A stretch of DNA of 64,000 nucleotides from Streptomyces sp. STR69 (GCF_024519455.1 NZ_JALJRY010000039.1:1-64000); one strand, 5' to 3'; positions 8,652 to 17,551 are shown, numbered from the stretch's first letter. Numbers and translations are program-made. The notes: generated by a model not told the origin, from the letters alone.

Positions 8652-9128
8652 TCAGCCGGTGGGCGTACCGATCCGGTCGCGCTCCAGGACGGAACGCAGC
8701 TCCGAGAGGGCCTGCGCGGCGGCCGTCATGGAAGACGCCTTGAGGGCGTCCGCGGTCAGCTCGGCCAGTCGCTCGGCAAAGGTCTCTTCCGCCGCGTCGG
8801 CCAACCGCAGACCGTCGTCGGTCAGGGCCAGCAGGGAGGACCGGCGATCGGACGGATTCGGCTGCCGGACGACCCAGCCCTGCTTCTCCAGACGGTCGAT
8901 GGTCTTGCTGGTCGCCCCGATGCCGATGGCGAATTCGGCGGCGAGGTCCGCCACACGGGACTCGGGGTGGTTGCGCAGGTAACGCAGGGCCTCGAACTGC
9001 GAGGTGACGATCCCGTGCCGCTCGCGGAGCCGGTCGTTGAGGGCGTTGTACAGACGCGTCTCGCAGCGGACCAGGTCGGAGAAGAAGCCCGGGAGGTCGA
9101 CTGTCTCACTGCTCGCTTTGGATGCCAC
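8652..9128 (-). CDS. MarR-family transcriptional regulator
   Basis: A 158-residue winged-helix repressor. The core reads YLRNHPESRVADLAAEFAIGIGATSKTIDRLEKQGWV, the helix-turn-helix and recognition helix, followed by the wing RQPNPSDRRSSLLALTDDG. Long N- and C-terminal helices would form the dimer interface. The start is GTG at 9126-9128 with no ribosome site; the messenger may be leaderless. The gene is divergent from an esterase gene and overlaps the operator repeats at 9122-9164, so it probably represses both itself and the esterase in response to a small ligand, possibly a phenolic or ester substrate. Confidence 0.9.
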   Translation of the reverse strand: MASKASSETVDLPGFFSDLVRCETRLYNALNDRLRERHGIVTSQFEALRYLRNHPESRVADLAAEFAIGIGATSKTIDRLEKQGWVVRQPNPSDRRSSLLALTDDGLRLADAAEETFAERLAELTADALKASSMTAAAQALSELRSVLERDRIGTPTG

Positions 9129-9164
9129 GGCATATAGTCTACTTTAGATGCCGTGGAATATAGT
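9122..9164. promoter_or_regulatory. MarR operator repeats in the marR/esterase divergent promoter
   Basis: Two 17-bp direct copies, 9122-9138 (ATGCCACGGCATATAGT) and 9148-9164 (ATGCCGTGGAATATAGT), match at 14 positions with starts 26 bp apart. CCACGGCAT (9125-9133) and ATGCCGTGG (9148-9156) also form a perfect 9-bp inverted repeat. TATAGT at 9159-9164 may be the esterase -10 box. Confidence 0.65.
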
Positions 9165-9196
9165 TCCATGGCAGGCACCTGGGCGGGAGAAGGACG

Positions 9197-10117
9197 ATGA
9201 GCAAGGAACAGCGCGCGCGGATCGATGCAATGCTGCGGCAGCCGCGACCAGAGGGCCCCCGGTCGGTCGAGGCGATCCGAGTCGGATTCGAGGCGCTGAT
9301 GGCCCGGATGATCGTGCCCGGCGGCATCCGCACCGAGCGGACGGCTCTCGGTGACCGACCCGCACTGCGTGTCGAGCCGGACAGCGGGCCGCGCGCCGGG
9401 ACGATCCTGTACTTCCACGGCGGCGGCTGGGTGTACGGCTCCCCGGAAACCGCGCTGTCGGTGACGGGACACCTCGTTGCCAAGACCGGCTTCGGGGCGT
9501 ACTCGGTGGACTACCGGCTCGCGCCCGAGCACCCGTTCCCGGCCGCGATCGAAGACACGCTGAGTGCCTACCGCGCCCTCCTCGACAGCGGTCAGGACCC
9601 TTCGGCCATCGTGTTCGCCGGGGACTCGGCCGGCGGCGGCCTCACCGTCACGACCTGTCTGGCCGTCCGCGACGCGGGCCTCCCGCTGCCCGCCGCCGTT
9701 GTGATGTTCTCGCCGGGCTTGGACGCCACCCGCACGGGCGAGAGCATGGACACCAAGGAAGGCATCGACCCGATCCTCACCCGCAAGTCCGTTGAGCACA
9801 CCGGAGCCATGTACCTCGCCGGGCAGGATCCGCACCAGCCCATGCTCAGCCCGGCCGTCCTCGCCGACCTGACCGGCTTCCCCCCGATGCTCGTCCAGGT
9901 GGGCACCAACGAGATCATGCTGGACGACTCCACCCGCCTGGCCACGCGCGCGAGGGCGGCCGGAGTGGACGTCATCCTGGACATCACCGCCGATGTGCCG
10001 CACGTGTTCCAGGCTTTCGCCGGCGCCCTGGACGAGGCGGACCAGGCACTGGACCGCGCAGCCCTGTTCCTCACGCAGCACGTCCACATTCCCGACGCGG
10101 CGGGCGCCGGCCGCTGA
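9197..10117 (+). CDS. Alpha/beta hydrolase, hormone-sensitive-lipase family esterase
   Basis: A 306-residue cytosolic esterase. The oxyanion motif HGGGW is at 74-78 and the nucleophile elbow GDSAGG holds Ser144; the acid and histidine are expected near the DDSTRL segment and in DVPHVFQAF. These features place it in the HSL family (type IV bacterial esterases), which cleave short acyl or aryl esters. A GGGAGAAGG ribosome site precedes the ATG. It is divergent from marR and its promoter lies within the operator repeats, so it is the likely MarR target. The physiological ester is unknown. Confidence 0.9.
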   Translation: MSKEQRARIDAMLRQPRPEGPRSVEAIRVGFEALMARMIVPGGIRTERTALGDRPALRVEPDSGPRAGTILYFHGGGWVYGSPETALSVTGHLVAKTGFGAYSVDYRLAPEHPFPAAIEDTLSAYRALLDSGQDPSAIVFAGDSAGGGLTVTTCLAVRDAGLPLPAAVVMFSPGLDATRTGESMDTKEGIDPILTRKSVEHTGAMYLAGQDPHQPMLSPAVLADLTGFPPMLVQVGTNEIMLDDSTRLATRARAAGVDVILDITADVPHVFQAFAGALDEADQALDRAALFLTQHVHIPDAAGAGR

Positions 10118-10176
10118 CCTCAACTCGCGCCGCCAGGACGCCCCCACCAGAGTTGCCGTCACCGCGACCCACGAGC

Positions 10177-10593
10177 TCAGCCGAGATAGGGCCGATCACG
10201 GTGCTCCAGGAAATGCCGGATCCGGAGCCGCTGTGTGTGGTGCATCGGCAGTTGACCGATCTCTTCCGGCTGGACGAACCGCAGTTCCGTGGATTCGTCC
10301 GAGATCGCGAGCCGGCCGCCGACCGTGCGGGCGGTGAAGCAGACGTTGAACTGTCTGCGGACCTCGCCGTCCGAGTAGGCGATGACGTGACGGGGGTCGG
10401 TGTACGTGCCCACGAGCCCGGTGATCTCCACGTCCAGCCCCGTCTCCTCCCTCACCTCGCGGACCGCCGTCCCTGGGAGCGAGTCCGTCATCTCCATGCC
10501 GCCACCCGGGAGTGCCCAGAGATCGTTGTCCCTACGGCGCTGAAGGAGCACGCGCCCTTCGTCGTCGGTGACCACGGCGGACGCGGCGACCAC
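10177..10593 (-). CDS. NUDIX hydrolase
   Basis: A 138-residue pyrophosphohydrolase acting on nucleoside diphosphate derivatives. The NUDIX box runs from G31 to about residue 53 (GGMEMTDSLPGTAVREVREE then TGL). The first box glutamate (GX5E) is Asp37, a conservative change; the metal-binding REVREE core is intact. The start given is GTG 10593, the only plausible start in frame, but no ribosome site precedes it. In-frame sequence extends a further 14 codons upstream to a TGA without a standard start, so the N-terminus may be eroded. The substrate cannot be told from sequence. Confidence 0.85.
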   Translation of the reverse strand: MVAASAVVTDDEGRVLLQRRRDNDLWALPGGGMEMTDSLPGTAVREVREETGLDVEITGLVGTYTDPRHVIAYSDGEVRRQFNVCFTARTVGGRLAISDESTELRFVQPEEIGQLPMHHTQRLRIRHFLEHRDRPYLG

Positions 10594-10792
10594 CAGGCTG
10601 TTCGGTTCTGGTGCCGATCGATCACAGAGGCGTCACCACGGAGTAGTTCGCGCGGGTCAACTGGGCTCGGACTGTGTTGCTGGGGGCTCCGCCTCCCAGA
10701 CCTCCGGCCTGTGCCCACCGACCACCCGATTCGGTGGGTTGAAACGTGAACCATTCAACTGACCGAGACGGGTGGGTGGGTGGGAAATGTGG

Positions 10793-11728
10793 TTACAGCA
10801 ACCCCGCCGCCGCCAGGAACTTCCCCACCTGCTCCACCTCGTCGGCAGACAACCCCACCTGTGGCTCCGCAGTCGCCGCGCACTCGATCACGCCCCGCAG
10901 ATGCAGTGCCGCCTTGAACGCCCCGAGGGCCGACGAACTGCCGCCCATCCGCGCCGGGTCACCGGCACCCACCAGCCCGAACAACCCGCACAGCCGTTCC
11001 TGTTCGGCCCGCGCACGCGACCAGTCCCCGGCCCGGCACAGCGCGTCGAGGCGGACGTACCCGTGCGGATCGACGTTGGCGAGACCAGGCACCGCCCCGT
11101 CCGCCCCCAACGCCAGCGCGGAGTCGACGAAGAGCTCGGAACCGGTCAGCACGCTGAAACCGGTGATGTCGGGGCGGGTACGGGTGCCCATCACGACCGT
11201 ACGGAAGCCGCCGAGGTCGCCGCTGGAGTCCTTGAGGCCGGCCAGGACGCCCTCGGCGGCGAGTTCGAGGACGAGGTCGGCGGGCAGCTTGGTGTGGACG
11301 GAGGCCGGGAGGTCGTAGGCGACGACCGGGACCGGTGACGCGGCGGCGATCAGACGGTAGTGGCGGGCGATCTCGGCGGGATGGGTGCGCGTGTAGAACG
11401 GCGCGGTCACCACCACCGCGTCCGCCCCGGCGTCCGTCACCGCGGCCACATGGTCCAGCACCCGAGGCGTCGTCATGTCGATCGCCCCCGCCAGCACCGG
11501 GAGTTGACCTCCCACATGAGCCACGACCGTCTCGACGACATACCGGCGCTGCCGGTCCGTCAGATACGCCGCCTCCGAGGTCGAGCCGAGCAGGAACAGC
11601 CCGTGCACCCCGGCCCCGACCAGATGGTCGACGAGCCTGAGCAGTGAACGGACGTCCACCTCGCGGTCCGGTGTCAGGGGCGTGCAGACGGGCGGTACGA
11701 CACCGGTGAGCGGGGCGGGGAAGGTCAT
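10793..11728 (-). CDS. Dihydrodipicolinate synthase/N-acetylneuraminate lyase family aldolase
   Basis: A 311-residue TIM-barrel class I aldolase. The dicarboxylate/pyruvate-binding loop reads GSTSE (48-52), the catalytic Tyr138 lies in VVAYDLPAS and the Schiff-base Lys166 in GLKDSSGDL. The housekeeping DapA consensus is GTTGE, so GSTSE points to a catabolic lyase acting on a 2-oxo sugar acid. N-acetylneuraminate lyase is one possibility because a sialidase is nearby; sugar-acid aldolases with KDSS are equally possible. The start overlaps the stop of the ABC ATPase gene (ATGA), making it the last gene of the importer operon. No nanE or nanK homologue is present in the window. Confidence 0.88.
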   Translation of the reverse strand: MTFPAPLTGVVPPVCTPLTPDREVDVRSLLRLVDHLVGAGVHGLFLLGSTSEAAYLTDRQRRYVVETVVAHVGGQLPVLAGAIDMTTPRVLDHVAAVTDAGADAVVVTAPFYTRTHPAEIARHYRLIAAASPVPVVAYDLPASVHTKLPADLVLELAAEGVLAGLKDSSGDLGGFRTVVMGTRTRPDITGFSVLTGSELFVDSALALGADGAVPGLANVDPHGYVRLDALCRAGDWSRARAEQERLCGLFGLVGAGDPARMGGSSSALGAFKAALHLRGVIECAATAEPQVGLSADEVEQVGKFLAAAGLL

Positions 11729-12744
11729 GAAGGCTCCATGGGGCGGCTTTGGCGAACGAGGTCGCGGGTGGTCAGGTCCTCCTCCACAGGATGGTGGCAG
11801 CGGTACCGATGCCCCGGCGTCGACGCGGGTGAAAAGTCCGGCATGGCCGATGCGCACACCTCGTCGGACTTCCAGCAGCGGGTACGGAACGGGCAGCCGC
11901 TCGGCGGCCGGGTCGCCGACGGCACCGGTCCGATCAGCGGGATCGGGTCGATGGGGTGGAGGAGGCCCGGTGTCGCCGAGAACAGCGCCCGGGTGTATGG
12001 GTGCCTCGCCCGGTCGGTGACCTGGTCGGCCGGGGTCTCCTCGACGATCCGGCCCAGGTACATGGTGATCACGCGGTCGCTCATCCGCCGTACCGTCTGG
12101 ATGTCGTGGGACACGAACACCAGGGCCAGGCCCAGGCGTTCCTTCAGGTCCAACAACAGGTTGAGGATCTGGGCCCGGACCGACACGTCCAACGCGCTGG
12201 TCGGTTCGTCGGCCACCACCAGGTCGGGGTCCAGCGCCAACGCCCTCGCGATCGCCACTCGTTGGCGCTGCCCACCCGACAGCTGACCGGGAAGGCCGTC
12301 CGCGAGCGCGCGCGGAAGGCCGACCAGCGACATCAACTCCCTTACCCGGTCCTCCCGTTGGCTCCGGTCTCCGCGGCCGTGCACGTCCAGCGGGTCGCGC
12401 AGTATCCGGCGGATCGTCAGACGGCGGTTCAGCGCGGTCGACGGGTCCTGGAAGATCATGCCGATGCCGGTGCCCACCGCGGCCCGGCGTTCGCCGTCCG
12501 GCATCGACCACAGGTCGCGGCCCCGGAAGGACACCGTGCCGGACGTCGGCCGCTGTACGCCCACCAACACCTTTGCCAGCGTGGACTTGCCGCAGCCGGA
12601 CTCGCCGACCACGCCGACCGTCTCGCCGGGCGCGATGGTGAGATCGGCGCCGGTCAGGGCGTAGACGTGATCGCGGCTGAACAGACCGCCGCTGCGCGCC
12701 TTGTGCACGACATGAGCGTCGGACAAATCCACGAGCGCACTCAT
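11725..12744 (-). CDS. Oligopeptide-type ABC transporter ATPase (OppF-like)
   Basis: A 339-residue ATP-binding subunit. Walker A is GESGCGKST, the signature LSGGQRQRVAIARAL, Walker B LVVADEPTSALD and the switch histidine is in FVSHD. The C-terminal extension has the peptide-family cysteine motif (GCPFRTRCWKSDEVCA) that often binds an iron-sulfur cluster or zinc. The gene overlaps its upstream neighbour by four bases. It supplies the second nucleotide-binding domain of the importer, the first being fused to a permease. Confidence 0.93.
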   Translation of the reverse strand: MSALVDLSDAHVVHKARSGGLFSRDHVYALTGADLTIAPGETVGVVGESGCGKSTLAKVLVGVQRPTSGTVSFRGRDLWSMPDGERRAAVGTGIGMIFQDPSTALNRRLTIRRILRDPLDVHGRGDRSQREDRVRELMSLVGLPRALADGLPGQLSGGQRQRVAIARALALDPDLVVADEPTSALDVSVRAQILNLLLDLKERLGLALVFVSHDIQTVRRMSDRVITMYLGRIVEETPADQVTDRARHPYTRALFSATPGLLHPIDPIPLIGPVPSATRPPSGCPFRTRCWKSDEVCASAMPDFSPASTPGHRYRCHHPVEEDLTTRDLVRQSRPMEPS

Positions 12745-14738
12745 GACACCGTCTCGCTCTCCGTCGTCACCAGGTCGATCGCCGGGTGGTGGCAGGCCGC
12801 CGTGTGCGTGCGCGGGCCGACCAGGTCCGGCGCGGTCGTACGGCAGAGGTCGCTCGCCAGCGGGCAGCGGTCGGCGAAGCGACAGCCGGCCGGGAAGTCG
12901 GCGGGGGAGGGGACGACACCCTTGATCTGGGTCATCCGCTCGGCCGCCGATTCGAGGGACAGCACACTGCCGAGCAGGCCGCGCGTGTAGTGGTGCGCCG
13001 GTGACTCCACCAGGTCGGCGGTCACGCCCGTCTCCACGATCTGTCCGCCGTACATCACCACCACCCGGTCGGTGACATCGGCGATCAGCGCGAGGTCGTG
13101 CGAGACGAGGACGAGCGCGAAGCCCAACTCCTCGCGCAGCCGCAGCAGTAGCTCTATGACCTGCGCCTGCACGGTGACGTCGAGGGCGGTGGTCGGTTCG
13201 TCGGCGACGATCAGCTTGGGGTCGCGGGACAACGCCATGGCGATCAGGACGCGTTGGCGCTGGCCGCCGGAGAGTTCGTGCGGGTAGCTGCGCAGGGTGC
13301 GTTCGGGATCGAGGCCGACCATCGTCAGCAACTCGCCCGCGCCACGGCGGCCTCCGCGCCTTATCACCTGCTTGAGCTGGGCCCGGATCGTCATCGCCGG
13401 GTTGAGGGACGACAGCGCGTCCTGGTAGACCATGGCCATCTCGTGGCCCAGCAGCTTGCGGCGCACCCGCATCGGTTCGCCCACCAACTGGCGCTGGTTG
13501 AAACGGACATGGCCGCGCACCCGCGCGCCCTTCGGTTCCAGGCCCATCACCGCGAGCGCCGTCAGCGACTTGCCGCAGCCCGACTCGCCCACCAGGCCCA
13601 GGACTTCGCCCGCCTGCACCTCGAAGCTGATGCCGTCGACGATGTCGACGCCGTGGTGGCGGCCCTCGAAGCCGATGGCGAGGTTCTCGACCGCGAGTAC
13701 CGGCATGCCGTCGGGGTCGGGCAACGGCCTTGCGCGCGACCGGAGTCGTAGTGCCGCCTCCGTCAGGCCGGGGAGCTGGAGCACCTCACCGCTGCCTGGC
13801 GCGGGCGCGTCGAGCGGGTCCTCGTCGGGTCGTACGTCCACCTCGCGGGGCGCCGGAGCCGCCCAGGCGTCCGAGACTCCCTCGGACAGTATGTTCAGGG
13901 ACAGTACGGTGATCAGCGTCAGCAGGCCGGGGAAGACCGTCGCCCACCAACCCCCGGTCAGCACCATGTTCTTGCCGTCCGCGATGACACTGCCCCATGA
14001 CGGGTCCGGGGGCCGTACGCCCGCGCCGATGAACGACAGCGACGCCTCGAAGACGATCGCCTCGGCGACCTGCACGGTGCAGAACACCAGGATCGGGGCA
14101 GCGCAGTTGACCGCCACGTGCCTGATGACGATGTGCGGGGTGCGGGCGCCGATCACCCGCTCGGCGGTCACATAGTCCTCGCCGTACTGGTCAAGTACGT
14201 TGGCCCGTACGACCCTTGCCACCGGCGGGGTGAACAGGAACGCGATCGCGCAGATCAGTACGGTGATCCCGCCGCCGAAGACCGCGACCAGGACGGCCGC
14301 GAGCGCGATGCCGGGGAACGCCATCACCACGTCCAGGCAGCGCATCAGCGTCTCGTCGACACCCTTGCGGGCGGTCGCCGCGACCGCACCGATCACCGCG
14401 CCGACCACGAGGGCCAGCGCGGTCGCCCCGAGCCCGATCGCGAGGGACCAACGGGCGCCGTACATCAGCCTGCTGAGGATGTCCCGGCCCAGGCTGTCCT
14501 GGCCCATCCAGTGGTCGGCGGAGGGGTGCCCGGTGCCGTCTACGGGCAGTTGCTGGTCGAGCGGGTCGTGCGGGGCGAGGAGTGGTGCGAGCAGTGCCAC
14601 CAGTACGACGACCGTCAGGAAGCAGACCGCGATCTTCGACGGCAGCGGCAGCCGGCGCCAGCCGCGCAGCCTGATGCCGGGCCGGGACAGGGTCTCGGCG
14701 AGGCCCTTGCGGGAGAACCGGGGGAACTGAGTGAACAT
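12741..14738 (-). CDS. ABC importer permease-ATPase fusion (DppC-OppD type)
   Basis: A 665-residue fusion. Residues 1-300 form an OppC/DppC-type permease: an N-terminal helix (KIAVCFLTVVVLVALLAPLL), the MGQDSLGRDILSRLMYG motif and the BPD_transp_1 helices ending at SLNILSEGVSDAW. A Pro/Asp-rich linker (about 300-345) joins a full peptide-type ATPase with Walker A GESGCGKS, signature LSGGQRQRV and Walker B LIVADEPTTALD, and a C-terminal cysteine motif (GCRFADRCPLASDLC). The same fused layout occurs in the Sat/Sia-type sialic acid importers and some dipeptide importers. It overlaps both neighbours, so translation is probably coupled. Confidence 0.93.
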   Translation of the reverse strand: MFTQFPRFSRKGLAETLSRPGIRLRGWRRLPLPSKIAVCFLTVVVLVALLAPLLAPHDPLDQQLPVDGTGHPSADHWMGQDSLGRDILSRLMYGARWSLAIGLGATALALVVGAVIGAVAATARKGVDETLMRCLDVVMAFPGIALAAVLVAVFGGGITVLICAIAFLFTPPVARVVRANVLDQYGEDYVTAERVIGARTPHIVIRHVAVNCAAPILVFCTVQVAEAIVFEASLSFIGAGVRPPDPSWGSVIADGKNMVLTGGWWATVFPGLLTLITVLSLNILSEGVSDAWAAPAPREVDVRPDEDPLDAPAPGSGEVLQLPGLTEAALRLRSRARPLPDPDGMPVLAVENLAIGFEGRHHGVDIVDGISFEVQAGEVLGLVGESGCGKSLTALAVMGLEPKGARVRGHVRFNQRQLVGEPMRVRRKLLGHEMAMVYQDALSSLNPAMTIRAQLKQVIRRGGRRGAGELLTMVGLDPERTLRSYPHELSGGQRQRVLIAMALSRDPKLIVADEPTTALDVTVQAQVIELLLRLREELGFALVLVSHDLALIADVTDRVVVMYGGQIVETGVTADLVESPAHHYTRGLLGSVLSLESAAERMTQIKGVVPSPADFPAGCRFADRCPLASDLCRTTAPDLVGPRTHTAACHHPAIDLVTTESETVS

Positions 14739-15697
14739 CAGGAGGCATCCCTCAGGCGCGGGTTGACCAGCAGATAGAGGATGTCGATGACCAGGTTCAC
14801 CACGACGAACCCGGTCGCCGTCGTGAGCACCACGCCCTGGACGACGGCCGGGTCGCCGTTCTGCACGGCGTCGATCATCAGCTTGCCCATCCCGGGGAGG
14901 GAGAAGATGGTCTCGATGACGACCGCACCGCCGAGCAGGTATCCGACGCGCAGACCCAGCACGGTGAGTGGGTTCATGAGCGCGTTGCGGAGCACGTTGC
15001 GGCCGACCACGACCCTCGGTGGCAGTCCGCTGCCGATCGCCGTCCGGACGTAGTCCTTGTCCAGCTCCTCGACCACCGACGTCCGTACGATGCGCGTGAG
15101 TTGGGCCGCCACCGGCAGCGACAGCGCGAGTGCCGGGAGGGCCATCGTCTTGAGCCAGCCGGTGAGGGAGTCCGCCGGGTTGATGTAGCCGCCGGTCGGG
15201 AACCAGCCCCGGTCGACGGCCAGGTACTGGATCATCAGCAGCGCCAGCCAGAAGCCGGGCGCCGCGACCCCGGTGAGCGACACGACCCGGATGATCTGGT
15301 CGGGCAGCCGGTCCCGGTAGATGGCCGCCGTCACCCCGCCGAGCAGCGACAGCACCACCGCGATCGCCAGCCCCAGGAAGGTGAGTTGGAGGGTGAGCGG
15401 CAGCGCGGTGGTGACCTGCTGGACGACCGGCGCCCGGGTCAGCGCGCTGGTGCCCAGGTCACCGTGCAGGAGTGCGCCCACGAAATGGACGTAGCGGAGG
15501 GGGAGGGGATCCAACAACCCGTTCCGCTCGCGGAAGTCGTGCAGTTGCCGCGCGGTCGGGTTGGCGCCCTGGAAGAACGCGGACGCCGGGTCGACGTCCG
15601 AGAAGCGCATCACCACGAACACGAACAGCACGATGCCGAGCATCAACGGCACGAGCAGGACGACACGGCGGGCCAGAATCCTGACGACGGTGACCAT
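14738..15697 (-). CDS. ABC importer permease (DppB type)
   Basis: A 319-residue inner-membrane subunit. The first helix (VVLLVPLMLGIVLFVFVVMRF) and the GDLGTSALTRAPV segment are typical of DppB/OppB; the EAA-like cytoplasmic loop lies around LTRIVRTSVVEELDKDYVRTA. A GGAG site precedes the ATG. It shares one base with the fusion gene and lies 18 bases after the binding-protein gene, so it is part of the same operon. Confidence 0.93.
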   Translation of the reverse strand: MVTVVRILARRVVLLVPLMLGIVLFVFVVMRFSDVDPASAFFQGANPTARQLHDFRERNGLLDPLPLRYVHFVGALLHGDLGTSALTRAPVVQQVTTALPLTLQLTFLGLAIAVVLSLLGGVTAAIYRDRLPDQIIRVVSLTGVAAPGFWLALLMIQYLAVDRGWFPTGGYINPADSLTGWLKTMALPALALSLPVAAQLTRIVRTSVVEELDKDYVRTAIGSGLPPRVVVGRNVLRNALMNPLTVLGLRVGYLLGGAVVIETIFSLPGMGKLMIDAVQNGDPAVVQGVVLTTATGFVVVNLVIDILYLLVNPRLRDAS

Positions 15698-15715
15698 GGG
15701 CCAACTCCTGTACGG

Positions 15716-17350
15716 CTAGACCCACTTGGCCTGGAGGACGTTTATGCCGGGGTAGGGCTGTGCCCTTATCCCGGCCAGCTTCCCGGGGTCCCAGGCGGTC
15801 ATCAGTTCGTTGTGGACGACCGGGTAGAGCACGGCCTGTTCGGCGACGATGTCGATGTAGTCCTGGATCATCGTCTTCTTCTTCGCCGCGTCCGGCTCCT
15901 GTGTCGCCCGGTCCATGTCCTTGAAAAGCTGTTTGGCGACGGAGTTCCCGGCCCAACGGGCGTAGCCCATCCAGAGGTTCTGCGGGCCGTAGTTGTAGTG
16001 CATGATCAGGTCGGCGTCGAGGCCGAACTGGTTGGGGTTCGAGGCGGCGGCCACGATCTGGTAGTCCTGCTTCTGGTCCATCTTGGTGAAGACGGCCGTG
16101 GTCTCCTGCGGGGAGAGGGTCGTCCGCACACCGATCGCGTCCCAGGACGCCTTGATGGTGGGCAGGCAGTCGACGATCCAACTCACGTTCACCGACATGA
16201 GGTTGACGCTGAGCCCGCTGACCCCGGCCGCCTTCAGCAGCGCCTTCGCCTTGTCGGGGTCGTAGGCGTAGACCGTCTTCGCCCGCCGGTAGGCCGGGTT
16301 GCCCTCGTTGAGGAAGGACGAGGACGGCTTCCCGTGTCCGCGCAGGGCCACTTGGACCATCTTGCCGGTGTCGATGGCGTAGTGGAGTGCCTGGCGTACG
16401 CGTACGTCGTCGAAGGGCTTGTGCCGGGTGTTGAACATCAGGAACAGGTTGTTCATCCCGGCCCCGCCCGCGACCGTCAGCCCGCCGCTCTGCAGCCGCT
16501 GGATGTTGGCGTAGGGGATGTTGTCGGCGATCTGCGCGCCCGCACTCGACCCGGAGATCTTGGCGACCCGGGGTGCCGCGTCGACGATCGTCAGCCAGTT
16601 CATCGTCTTGAAGGCGGGCGGGCGCGGGCCGTTGTAGCCGGTGAAGGCGGCGAAGGTGGTGTTGGACTTCGGGTGGTGCGCGGTCTGCCGGTACGGCCCC
16701 GAGCCGACCGCCTTGCCCTTGATCGCGTCGTCCCAGGCACCCGGCTGCGAGAAGATGTGCCGCGGCATGATCTTCGCGAGAGTGAGGCGTGAAATCCCTT
16801 CGGGGAAGGGGAACTTGAGGACCAGCTCGACGTTCTGCGCGTCGATCTTCCGGGCCTCCTTCAGCCAGCTCACGAAGAAGCCCTGCGCGAGCGTCGCCGT
16901 CTTCGGGTCGAGGATGCGGTCGAAGACGAACACGACGTCGTCGGCGGTGACCGGCTGCCCGTCGTGGAACTTCGCGCCCGCACGGAGGGTGAACTTCCAC
17001 GAGGTGCCGCCGGTGTCCTTCGGCACGGCGGTCGCCAGCGCCGGATAGGGCGCGCGGGTGATCGGATCGGTGTCGATCAGACCCTCGTAGATGTGGTTGT
17101 TGCCGGCCATCGCGAACGCGGACGCCGTCTGCGTCGGGTCCCAGCTGCCGTCGTTGCCGTAGCCGATCACCGCCGTCAGGGTGCGGTTCTTGCCGGTGCC
17201 CCCGCCGCCGGTGTCGTTCGTCGACTGCGGCCCCGACGAACAGGCCGTCAGGGACGAGGAGATCGCCGCCGCCGCGCCCAGCGCGCCGGAGTACTTCAGG
17301 AACGCCCGGCGGTGCAGCGCGGGCACGTTCCAGGTCACGTCTTCGCGCAC
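15716..17350 (-). CDS. Peptide-family ABC substrate-binding lipoprotein
   Basis: A 544-residue SBP_bac_5 protein that captures the importer substrate outside the membrane. The signal region has a twin-arginine motif (HRRAFLKYS) followed by a hydrophobic core and a lipobox ending LTAC, so it is probably a Tat-exported lipoprotein. The body shows the family hallmarks YEGLIDTDP, GAKFHDGQPVTADDVVF and VRQALHYAID. The GTG start (17350) follows a GGAGGA ribosome site. It heads the five-gene operon and is divergent from the FadR-type regulator. Family members bind peptides, nickel, opines, plant sugars or sialic acid; sequence alone does not decide. Confidence 0.92.
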   Translation of the reverse strand: MREDVTWNVPALHRRAFLKYSGALGAAAAISSSLTACSSGPQSTNDTGGGGTGKNRTLTAVIGYGNDGSWDPTQTASAFAMAGNNHIYEGLIDTDPITRAPYPALATAVPKDTGGTSWKFTLRAGAKFHDGQPVTADDVVFVFDRILDPKTATLAQGFFVSWLKEARKIDAQNVELVLKFPFPEGISRLTLAKIMPRHIFSQPGAWDDAIKGKAVGSGPYRQTAHHPKSNTTFAAFTGYNGPRPPAFKTMNWLTIVDAAPRVAKISGSSAGAQIADNIPYANIQRLQSGGLTVAGGAGMNNLFLMFNTRHKPFDDVRVRQALHYAIDTGKMVQVALRGHGKPSSSFLNEGNPAYRRAKTVYAYDPDKAKALLKAAGVSGLSVNLMSVNVSWIVDCLPTIKASWDAIGVRTTLSPQETTAVFTKMDQKQDYQIVAAASNPNQFGLDADLIMHYNYGPQNLWMGYARWAGNSVAKQLFKDMDRATQEPDAAKKKTMIQDYIDIVAEQAVLYPVVHNELMTAWDPGKLAGIRAQPYPGINVLQAKWV

Positions 17351-17454
17351 GGTTCCTCCAGGAGGTACGACGTCCTACGTCCTGCGGTCAGCGCGACCAT
17401 AAGAGCGCCCGTGGGGGCGGTCAAGGCATCACACACGAATGGCGTAGCCACCAG

Positions 17455-17465
17455 AGGTCGGACCA
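17455..17465. promoter_or_regulatory. Candidate FadR/GntR operator
   Basis: AGGTCGGACCA matches the FadR-subfamily half-site pattern TNGTNNNACNA except at the first base, and GGTCGGACC is a perfect 4-1-4 palindrome. It lies between the divergent importer operon and the regulator, 90 bases before the regulator ATG. Confidence 0.5.
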
Positions 17466-17551
17466 ATGGCGGTCTGAAATGGCGCGAGTTGACCCCTCTT
17501 CAGGAGGGGCCGGGGCCGGACATGGGACGTGGGACATCCGGTGGGGCTACG

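Noticed and set aside
10594..10792. Possible insertion sequence remnant between NUDIX and aldolase genes
   Set aside because: The region is gene-free and contains a GGGGGCTCCGCCTCCC stretch, but no terminal inverted repeats, target duplication or transposase fragment can be identified.
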